Assembly (NCBI GenBank): GCA_900771955.1
Contig: CAAGPW010000138.1
Location: 1 to 21,944 of the forward strand
DNA length: 21,944 nucleotides
Direction: 5' to 3'
DNA from: Lachnospiraceae bacterium
GTDB lineage: Bacteria; Bacillota; Clostridia; Lachnospirales; Lachnospiraceae
A model generated the notes under the pieces. The model searched no databases. It was not told where the DNA came from and worked only from the letters and a program-made list of their open reading frames with translations. This document shows, in pieces, positions 15,872 through 21,944 of this stretch. How positions within the stretch are numbered: the stretch's first letter is position 1; each line of letters starts with the position of its first letter. The position numbers were made by a program, and so were the translations under genes.

Positions 15872-16792
15872 ATGAACGTCAATCTGGAATACTATAAGAT
15901 TTTTTATTATGTTGGAAAATATGGTAATATCACACAGGCAGCAGAAGCGCTCTCTATTTCGCAGCCGGCGGTCAGCCAGGCGGTAAAAAATCTGGAAAAA
16001 AGTCTGGGCAGTGCACTGTTTGTGCGGACCTCAAAGGGTGTGCGGCTGACGGTGGAGGGGAAGCTTTTATATTCCTATGTGCAGCGCGGGTATGAATATA
16101 TTCTTCTTGGAGAACAGAAGTTTCAGGAAATGCAGGATCTGACCAAGGGAGAGATCCGCATCGGAGCGAGCGATATGACACTGCAGTTTTATCTGCTGTC
16201 CTATCTGGAGCGGTTTCATGAGACCTATCCGGGTATCCGTGTTACGGTTACGAATGCACCGACACCGGAGACACTGGGATATCTGCAGGCGGGAAAAATA
16301 GATTTCGGGATCGTCAGCACACCGTTTCAGGCGGGAAAACATATAAAGGTAAGGCCGGTGAAGGAGATCGAGGATATTTTTGTGGCCGGAAAAAATTTTG
16401 AGTATTTAAAGGGGAAAATACTCGATTACCGGGTACTTGAGGAACTGCCGATCATGTGCCTCGAGGGAAATACATCAACGCGTGGTTATGTGGAGCAGTA
16501 TTTAAAAGAACAGAATGTGGTGCTGCATCCTGAATTTGAGCTTGCAACCAGCGACATGCTGATACAGTTTGCGGAAAAGAGTCTCGGTGTCGCAAGTGTG
16601 GTAAAAGATTTTGCAGAGCCGAAGATCATGCAGGGAAGCCTGTTTCAGCTCAGATTTAAAGAGAAGATTCCCAAAAGACAGTTCTGCCTTGTAATGGATC
16701 AGCGCGTGCCGCTTTCTGCCGCTGCGGAGCAGATGCTTGGAATTTTAGATAGCGAAATAAGCAGCGATTATGATAAATATAATAAACATTGA
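15872..16792 (+). CDS. LysR-family transcriptional regulator
   Basis: DNA-binding regulator of 306 residues, the usual LysR length. The winged helix-turn-helix fills about 1-60, with ITQAAEALSISQPAVSQAVK (20-39) as the recognition core and LFVRTSKGVRLTVEG (49-63) as the wing. The effector-binding domain follows from about residue 88 (GEIRIGAS) to the end. The effector is unknown. LysR genes commonly regulate the divergently transcribed neighbour and themselves, so the TRIC-like gene is the first candidate target; that is inference. The gene stops two bases before the left arm of the purA promoter repeat, and the hairpin at 16846-16871 is the nearest possible terminator. Confidence 0.92.
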   Translation: MNVNLEYYKIFYYVGKYGNITQAAEALSISQPAVSQAVKNLEKSLGSALFVRTSKGVRLTVEGKLLYSYVQRGYEYILLGEQKFQEMQDLTKGEIRIGASDMTLQFYLLSYLERFHETYPGIRVTVTNAPTPETLGYLQAGKIDFGIVSTPFQAGKHIKVRPVKEIEDIFVAGKNFEYLKGKILDYRVLEELPIMCLEGNTSTRGYVEQYLKEQNVVLHPEFELATSDMLIQFAEKSLGVASVVKDFAEPKIMQGSLFQLRFKEKIPKRQFCLVMDQRVPLSAAAEQMLGILDSEISSDYDKYNKH

Positions 16793-16834
16793 TTTTACTT
16801 ATAGGGACTTTTCGTGTATAATCAATAAGTAAAA
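16793..16834. repeat. 10-bp inverted repeat bracketing the purA promoter
   Basis: TTTTACTTAT (16793-16802) and ATAAGTAAAA (16825-16834) are perfect reverse complements, 22 bases apart and 32 bp centre to centre, about three helical turns. The left arm covers the -35 box, and the right arm covers the expected start site. It has the form of an operator, but it is AT-rich and no regulator is identified. Confidence 0.55.
16794..16822 (+). promoter_or_regulatory. purA promoter
   Basis: -35 TTTACT (16794-16799), a 17-base spacer, and consensus -10 TATAAT (16817-16822). The expected start is near 16829, giving a leader of about 93 bases that contains a terminator-like hairpin. No better promoter was found between that hairpin and purA. 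Confidence 0.7.
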
Positions 16835-16882
16835 ACAGGAAATAAAAAAGCAGGTTTTTACACCTGCTTTTCTTATTGCCTG
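16829..16882 (+). promoter_or_regulatory. Structured purA leader with terminator-like hairpin (possible attenuator)
   Basis: AAAAGCAGGT (16846-16855), loop TTTTAC and ACCTGCTTTT (16862-16871) form a perfect 10-bp stem followed by CTTATT. GTAAAAAC (16829-16836) is exactly complementary to GTTTTTAC (16854-16861), which is the loop plus two stem bases. An outer stem ACAGGAAATAA/TTATTGCCTGT (16835-16845 / 16873-16883) matches with one mismatch. The element can therefore fold in competing ways. It may simply be the LysR terminator, but it lies downstream of the purA promoter. Confidence 0.6.
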
Positions 16883-16921
16883 TAAATCAAATGATGTGAC
16901 AAGATCAGGAGGATAAAAAGA

Positions 16922-18196
16922 ATGGTTAAAGCAGTTGTTGGTGCAAACTGGGGAGACGAGGGAAAAGGTAAGATTACCGATATGCTGGCAAAGGAGGCGG
17001 ATATCATCATCCGTTTTCAGGGAGGAGCGAACGCAGGTCATACCATTGTAAACAATTATGGCAAATTCGCGCTGCACACCCTGCCGTCCGGTGTGTTTTA
17101 CGGTCATACAACGAGCATTATCGGAAATGGAGTTGCGCTTGATATACCGAAGCTGATCGCTGAGATCAAATCACTTACAGACCGTAATGTCCCGGAACCG
17201 AAGATTCTGATCTCCGACCGTGCACAGATCGTAATGTCCTACCACATTCTTTTTGATCAGTATGAGGAAGAACGTCTGGCCGGCAAGTCTTTTGGCTCCA
17301 CCAAATCAGGAATTGCACCGTTCTACTCAGATAAATATGCAAAGATCGGTTTCCAGGTCAGCGAGATCTTTGATGATGACGCGATCCGGGAAAAAGCAGA
17401 GCGCATCTGTGCGCAGAAGAATGTTCTTTTGGAGCATCTGTATCACAAACCACTCCTTGTTCCGGAAGATATCGTGAAGGAACTTAAAGGCTACCGTGAA
17501 ATGATCGCACCGTATGTATGCGATGTTTCCGCATATCTCTGGAATGCGATCAAAGAAGGAAAGAATATCCTTTTAGAGGGGCAGCTTGGAACCTTAAAAG
17601 ATCCGGATCATGGTATTTATCCGATGGTAACCTCTTCTTCCACACTGGCAGCTTATGGCGCGATCGGTGCTGGAATTCCTCCTTATGAAATAAAACAGAT
17701 CGTCACTGTGTGCAAGGCATATTCGAGTGCGGTCGGCGCAGGTGAATTTGTCAGCGAGATCTTCGGTGATGAGGCAGATGAGCTCAGAAAACGCGGTGGA
17801 GACGGCGGTGAATTTGGGGCAACGACAGGCCGTCCGAGACGTATGGGCTGGTTTGACTGCGTGGCTTCCAAATACGGATGCAGATTACAGGGAACAACCG
17901 ATGTTGCGTTTACGGTACTTGACGTACTTGGTTACCTTGATGAGATCCCGGTATGTGTGGGATATGATATTGACGGAAAGGTTACCACGGATTTTCCGAC
18001 CACCACACTGCTTAAGAAAGCAAAGCCGGTTTATGAAAAGCTTCCGGGCTGGAAATGTGATATCCGCGGTATCAAAAAGTATGAAGATCTTCCGGAGAAC
18101 TGCCGTAAATACATTGAGTTCGTGGAGAAACATATCGGATTCCCGATTACCATGGTATCTAACGGACCGGGCAGAGATGATATCATTTACCGTTAA
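16922..18196 (+). CDS. purA: Adenylosuccinate synthetase
   Basis: PurA joins IMP and aspartate with GTP to form adenylosuccinate, the first committed step to AMP, in the cytoplasm. It has 424 residues, the normal length. The GTP-binding and catalytic loop GANWGDEGKGK (7-17) includes catalytic Asp12, and NAGHTIV carries catalytic His40. Also seen are VTSSSTLAAYGAIGAG, which is the IMP-site region, GEFGATTGRPRRMGW, which is the aspartate and GTP loop, and the C-terminal VSNGPGRDD. The ATG follows AGGAGGATAAAAAGA. It is monocistronic: its own promoter and structured leader precede it and a hairpin terminator follows. purB is not in the window. PurA is also a target of (p)ppGpp in several bacteria, known from the family, not from this sequence. 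Confidence 0.97.
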   Translation: MVKAVVGANWGDEGKGKITDMLAKEADIIIRFQGGANAGHTIVNNYGKFALHTLPSGVFYGHTTSIIGNGVALDIPKLIAEIKSLTDRNVPEPKILISDRAQIVMSYHILFDQYEEERLAGKSFGSTKSGIAPFYSDKYAKIGFQVSEIFDDDAIREKAERICAQKNVLLEHLYHKPLLVPEDIVKELKGYREMIAPYVCDVSAYLWNAIKEGKNILLEGQLGTLKDPDHGIYPMVTSSSTLAAYGAIGAGIPPYEIKQIVTVCKAYSSAVGAGEFVSEIFGDEADELRKRGGDGGEFGATTGRPRRMGWFDCVASKYGCRLQGTTDVAFTVLDVLGYLDEIPVCVGYDIDGKVTTDFPTTTLLKKAKPVYEKLPGWKCDIRGIKKYEDLPENCRKYIEFVEKHIGFPITMVSNGPGRDDIIYR

Positions 18197-18229
18197 TCGA
18201 CGGCATAAAAACCGGATAACAGAGATGGG

Positions 18230-18267
18230 AAAACTGTCTGTGGCATTTTGCTGCAGGCAGTTTTTTT
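18230..18267 (+). terminator. Intrinsic terminator after purA
   Basis: AAAACTGTCTG (18230-18240) pairs with CAGGCAGTTTT (18254-18264) over 11 bp with one G-U, and T continues to 18267 (seven T in a row). It lies 33 bases after the purA stop. Confidence 0.88.
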
Positions 18268-18371
18268 AGGCTTTTTGTCAGGAGATGAAGTCTTTTTTAC
18301 ATGGGGTGCCTGGAGATGGATGTTTTAGGGGAAAGCCTGTTTCACAGAAAAAACACAAAATCAACTTCTTT

Positions 18372-18401
18372 TTAACACATTTTACTAATAACCTTGATAT
18401 T
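18372..18401 (+). promoter_or_regulatory. Possible weak promoter of the Gld-like ABC operon
   Basis: -35 TTAACA (18372-18377), an 18-base spacer and -10 GATATT (18396-18401). The match is weak at -10. It is the best candidate found in the 241 bases between purA and the ATPase gene; the remainder of that gap shows only the purA terminator. Confidence 0.35.
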
Positions 18402-18437
18402 GGAAAATTTTTGTGTGGAAGACAAGGAGGAGTAACA

Positions 18438-19412
18438 GTGATTGAGATCAGTCATTTAGTGAAAAAATATGGTGATCATATCGCGGTAAATGATCTGAGC
18501 CTGAACATTGAGTCTGGAAAGATCTATGGTTTCCTCGGGCCGAACGGCGCCGGAAAATCAACGACGATGAATATTATCACCGGATATCTCGGGGCGACCA
18601 GCGGGGAAGTAAAGATCAACGGTTTTGATGTACTTGCCCAGCCGGAAGAAGCAAAAAAGTGTGTTGGATATCTTCCGGAACTGCCGCCGCTCTATATGGA
18701 TATGACGGTTCTGGAATATATGGATTTTGTGGCGGAATTAAAGCAGATCCCGAAAGACAAACGTAAATCATCCGTCAAAGATGTCATGGAACTTACCAAG
18801 ATCATGGATATGAAGGATCGCCTGATACGCAATCTCTCCAAAGGTTACCGGCAGAGAGTCGGATTTGCCCAGGCGATTATCGGGTATCCGGAGGTCATTA
18901 TCCTGGATGAGCCTACGGTAGGTCTTGATCCGAAACAGATTATAGAGATCCGTGAACTGATCAAAAAACTCGGAGAAAAGCATACGGTTATTTTAAGCTC
19001 CCATATTCTTTCCGAGATCAGTGCGGTATGTGATCACATTTTTATCATTTCCAAGGGAAAACTGGTGGCGAGTGATTCCACAGAAAACCTGACACTGATG
19101 ATGTCGGGGGCGCAGGAGATCGAACTGCTTGTAAAAGCAGGGGAGGAAGAGACGGAAAATGTCTTAAAGACCATCACACAGGTGCAGAAGTATCATGTCT
19201 CTAAAGGTACAGAGGAGCATACTGTGCAGGTTCTGCTCTCGGCGGAAAAGGGTGCAGATATCCGTGAGGCGGTATTTCTGGCTTTTGCGGAGGCAAGGCT
19301 GCCGATCCTTGAGATGAAAGCCGAAGGCAAGTCCTTAGAGGAGATTTTCCTTGAACTGACTTCACAGAAAACAGCGGCGGTACAGAAAAAAGATCAGGAG
19401 GTGGTTGCGTAA
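18438..19412 (+). CDS. ABC transporter ATP-binding protein (GldA/CcmA type)
   Basis: Cytoplasmic ATPase of an ABC-2 type exporter, 324 residues. Walker A is GPNGAGKST (34-42), the signature LSKGYRQR (133-140), Walker B VIILDEPT (153-160), and the H-loop SSHIL (187-191). The C-terminal extension (about 210-324) is typical of GldA-like ATPases and ends in a Lys/Gln-rich tail. The start is GTG at 18438, 7 bases after AAGGAGG (18424-18430). The frame stays open back to an ATG at 18285, but those 51 extra residues lack family similarity and the real ribosome site lies within them. It overlaps the permease gene by one base (TAATG), so the two are coupled. The transported substrate is unknown. Confidence 0.92.
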   Translation: MIEISHLVKKYGDHIAVNDLSLNIESGKIYGFLGPNGAGKSTTMNIITGYLGATSGEVKINGFDVLAQPEEAKKCVGYLPELPPLYMDMTVLEYMDFVAELKQIPKDKRKSSVKDVMELTKIMDMKDRLIRNLSKGYRQRVGFAQAIIGYPEVIILDEPTVGLDPKQIIEIRELIKKLGEKHTVILSSHILSEISAVCDHIFIISKGKLVASDSTENLTLMMSGAQEIELLVKAGEEETENVLKTITQVQKYHVSKGTEEHTVQVLLSAEKGADIREAVFLAFAEARLPILEMKAEGKSLEEIFLELTSQKTAAVQKKDQEVVA

Positions 19413-21544
19413 TGGCTGCAATTTTCAAACGTGAATTTAAATCTTATTTTCAGTCTGTAATCGGCTGGCTGTTTCTTGCCGTTACGTTATGCCTGTTCGG
19501 ACTTTATTTTGTAGTATATAACCTTTCCTACGGATATGCGTATGTTTCCTACAGTTTATCGGCAATCTCGTTTATATTTCTGATCACGGTGCCTGTGCTG
19601 ACTATGCGTGTGTTTGCAGAGGAGCGCAACAAGAAAACGGATCAGTTGATCCTGACTTCACCGGTATCACTGGGAAAGATCGTTCTCGCAAAATTTCTTG
19701 CAATGGTTGCCGTGTTTTCCATTGGTGTCGCGATAATCGCGTTAAGCCCGTTGCTTTTGAAAATACTCGGAAGCGCTCCGTTGAAGGAGTCCTATGTGGC
19801 GATCCTTGGATTCTGGCTGTATGGTATTACCTGTATTGCGATCGGAACCTTTGTGTCTTCCCTGACCGAGAGCCAGGTTATTTCCGCAGTTATTACGTTT
19901 GGACTTCTGCTTTTGGGCTATCTGATGGGTGGAATCACAAACCTGATTTCATCCGGCGGAAATATACTGACGAAAATTCTTGGCTGCTATGATCTGACTG
20001 CACATCTGGATAAATTCTGCAACGGAGTATTGGATCTGACCGGAGTTGTCTATTATGTGTCTGTTACAGCGCTGTTTTTGTTTTTGACAGCACAGTCCAT
20101 TCAGAAGAGACGCTGGAGTATAAGCCGTAAAAAAATCGGACTTGGTGTGTTCAGCACCGGTATGGTGGTTTTCGGGATCGCAGTGGCAGTAGTATTAAAT
20201 CTCGCAGTCGGAGCACTTCCGTCTACACTTACGCAGATGGATATGACCAATGAGAAACTTTATACCATCACAAAAGACACCAAAGATTATCTGGCGGATT
20301 TAAAAGATGATGTTACGGTATACGTTCTGGCAGCAAAAAGTTCGCTGGAATCCAACGATACCACCTTGTCGGCGATGCTTGAAAAATATAAAGATGCGTC
20401 CTCCCATATTTCCGTGGTCTATAAGGACCCGAAAGTATATCCGCAGTTTTATTCCAATTATACGGAAACAGCACCGTCTGCGAACAGCATTATCGTAGAG
20501 AGTGCAAAGCGTTCCAAGGTCATTGATTACAGCGATCTGTACGAGACATCGGTTGATTATTCGACCTATTCGCAGCAGACGACCGGTTATGACGGGGAGG
20601 GACAGCTTACAAGTGCCATTGCCTATGTGGTAAATGAGAACATGCCTGTTGTTTATGAGATCACCGGACATGGAGAGACCGAACTTTCCGGCGGCTTTTC
20701 AGAAGCGTGTCAAAAGGCAAATATTGATGTCAGCTCCCTCACACTGTTAAAGAGTGACAGTATTCCGGAGGATGCCGAGGCAATTGTCATCAACGGACCG
20801 ACCTCCGATTTCTCAGAGGACGATGCAAAAAAAGTATCTGATTATCTGGCAGCCGGCGGAAAAGCATTTATCACGGCAACATATACCGATAAGGATCTTC
20901 CGAATTTTGAATCGGTGTTATCCGCATACGGCATTCAACTGGAAAAAGGCATGGTGGTAGAGCAGGATAAGAACAGTTATTATCAGAATCCATTCTATCT
21001 GCTGCCATCGATCGCATCGTCACAATGGACATCTTCCGTGTCGGACAGCTATATTTTTGCACCGTATTGCCGTGGAATCACGCATCCACAGACAGAAGAC
21101 GGGGCGGACATTACTTATACGGATCTTCTGACATCCTCCTCGACGTCGTTTTCCAAGGCGGACGTGGCAAATATGACTTCTTATGAAAAAGAAGACGGAG
21201 ATGTGGATGGACCATTTGTGATCGGTCTGGAAGCGGAGAAAAAAGTGGATGATGAGAATACAACGAAGCTTTTTGTGTTCTCCAGTACGATGATGTTTGA
21301 CGACAGTGCCGATCAGATGGTATCCGGCAATAATGCAAAACTGTTTTCGTCCTGCATGAGCAGCTTCGCAGACAGCAGTGACAACGGGTCATCTATTGTG
21401 ATTCCGGTCAAAGAGTATGATACAGCAAAAATCACCGTATCCAGCATGACCGTTGTCCTGGCGACAGTGGGACTTGTCATTTTGCTACCGTTAGTGCTTC
21501 TCGGGGCTGGAATCGGAATTTGGGCAGTAAGGAGAAAGAAATAA
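19412..21544 (+). CDS. Fused ABC-2 permease and GldG-like extracytoplasmic protein
   Basis: 710 residues. Residues 1-240 form a GldF-like ABC-2 permease with about six hydrophobic segments and the family motif RVFAEERNKKTDQLILTSPV in the first cytoplasmic loop. Another membrane segment (about 245-275) leads into a large extracytoplasmic domain of ABC_transp_aux/GldG type. That domain contains KLYTITKDTKDYLADL and the conserved ITGHGE (417-422). A final membrane anchor and basic tail (about 678-710, ending AVRRKK) close the chain. In Bacteroidetes, gldF and gldG are separate genes; here they are one polypeptide. It is coupled by one-base overlaps to the ATPase upstream and the DUF4340 gene downstream. 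Gliding is not implied; the substrate is unknown. Confidence 0.87.
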   Translation: MAAIFKREFKSYFQSVIGWLFLAVTLCLFGLYFVVYNLSYGYAYVSYSLSAISFIFLITVPVLTMRVFAEERNKKTDQLILTSPVSLGKIVLAKFLAMVAVFSIGVAIIALSPLLLKILGSAPLKESYVAILGFWLYGITCIAIGTFVSSLTESQVISAVITFGLLLLGYLMGGITNLISSGGNILTKILGCYDLTAHLDKFCNGVLDLTGVVYYVSVTALFLFLTAQSIQKRRWSISRKKIGLGVFSTGMVVFGIAVAVVLNLAVGALPSTLTQMDMTNEKLYTITKDTKDYLADLKDDVTVYVLAAKSSLESNDTTLSAMLEKYKDASSHISVVYKDPKVYPQFYSNYTETAPSANSIIVESAKRSKVIDYSDLYETSVDYSTYSQQTTGYDGEGQLTSAIAYVVNENMPVVYEITGHGETELSGGFSEACQKANIDVSSLTLLKSDSIPEDAEAIVINGPTSDFSEDDAKKVSDYLAAGGKAFITATYTDKDLPNFESVLSAYGIQLEKGMVVEQDKNSYYQNPFYLLPSIASSQWTSSVSDSYIFAPYCRGITHPQTEDGADITYTDLLTSSSTSFSKADVANMTSYEKEDGDVDGPFVIGLEAEKKVDDENTTKLFVFSSTMMFDDSADQMVSGNNAKLFSSCMSSFADSSDNGSSIVIPVKEYDTAKITVSSMTVVLATVGLVILLPLVLLGAGIGIWAVRRKK

Positions 21545-21944
21545 TGCAAAAACAGAAAAAACAGTTTATGATACTGATCGTGCTGCTTATCGTATGCGTC
21601 GGGGCATGGCTTGGCATCCGCGCATATAACGATAAGGCGGAGGAAAAAGAGAAAAAAGAAGCGGAAGCGAAAAAAATAACTGTGGCAGACATTTCGGCGG
21701 ATGATATCACTGCATTTTCCTATGACAGCGATGGAACAGAGCTTTCTTTCAGCAAGACAGACGGAACCTGGATTTATGACGGAGACCCTTCTGTTCCGCT
21801 TGACCAGGATGCCATGACATCACTTCTGTCCAATGTGGAAAAAGTCACAGCGGAAGATGAAGTAAAGGATTATGATGATATTTCCGATTATGGCTTTGAT
21901 GAGCCGACACAGACCATACATGTGACAACGGCGGATCAGGAATA
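21544..21944 (+). CDS. DUF4340-like membrane-anchored protein, partial (3' end outside window)
   Basis: The ATG overlaps the permease stop (TAATG, 21542-21546) and is preceded by AGGAGA. The frame is open to the window end, giving 133 residues. Residues 1-8 are basic, and 9-26 form one hydrophobic segment (FMILIVLLIVCVGAWLGI). A charged Lys/Glu/Ala stretch follows at about 30-45. The extracytoplasmic part then has ITAFSYDSDGTELSF, TDGTWIYDGD and YGFDEPTQTI, the short beta-repeat pattern of DUF4340 proteins. Such genes commonly follow GldA/GldFG-like genes, supporting the call. Its role is unknown; it is probably an accessory subunit of the transporter. Confidence 0.8.
   Translation, partial: MQKQKKQFMILIVLLIVCVGAWLGIRAYNDKAEEKEKKEAEAKKITVADISADDITAFSYDSDGTELSFSKTDGTWIYDGDPSVPLDQDAMTSLLSNVEKVTAEDEVKDYDDISDYGFDEPTQTIHVTTADQE

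Noticed and set aside
18285..18437. Upstream extension of the ABC ATPase to an ATG at 18285
   Set aside because: The 51 added residues do not resemble the family, and a strong AAGGAGG lies just before the GTG at 18438.

Overview
The window looks like a chromosomal stretch of a Gram-positive Clostridia member, most likely a Lachnospiraceae gut anaerobe. This is inferred from AGGAGG-type ribosome sites, many TGn-TATAAT-like promoters, a HrcA/CIRCE-controlled groESL pair, Firmicute-type lipoprotein and ABC genes and moderate GC. No sequence search could be run, so the genus is not assigned. Everything reads as ordinary core or housekeeping DNA. There is no insertion sequence, phage, CRISPR array, tRNA or rRNA, and no frameshifted gene.

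Layout: (1) 1-4647, gltB (5' end outside the window) and gltD, the two subunits of NADPH-type glutamate synthase for ammonia assimilation, closed by a hairpin terminator. (2) 4778-5677, a single HAD/Cof-type phosphatase gene with its own promoter. (3) 5678-7967, an adenine-rich spacer, promoter and perfect CIRCE operator, then groES-groEL and a strong hairpin. (4) 8092-9083, a short zinc-dependent dehydrogenase of the MDR family. (5) 9099-14058, a four-gene BMP-type nucleoside ABC importer: lipoprotein, double ATPase and two permeases, with a hairpin between the lipoprotein and the ATPase. (6) 14086-15067, a DegV/FakB-type fatty-acid-binding protein gene and a terminator. (7) 15092-16792, a TRIC/UPF0126 membrane protein gene (minus strand) diverging from a LysR regulator; the two promoters carry near-identical 11-base words over their -10 boxes. 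(8) 16793-18267, purA (adenylosuccinate synthetase) with a structured leader, closed by a terminator. (9) 18372-21944, a GldA/GldFG/DUF4340-type ABC export cluster whose last gene runs off the window.

Functionally, the nucleoside importer and purA both serve purine supply (salvage and AMP synthesis), but they are separate units with a regulator gene and two other genes between them. The most unusual non-coding signal is the purA 5' region. A 10-bp inverted repeat brackets the promoter, and a terminator-like hairpin just after the start site has a loop fully complementary to the first transcribed bases, which suggests attenuation or a pseudoknot switch. No clearly novel multi-gene system was found; the candidates below are mostly regulatory, plus one protein-motif oddity and the functionally unassigned Gld-like transporter.
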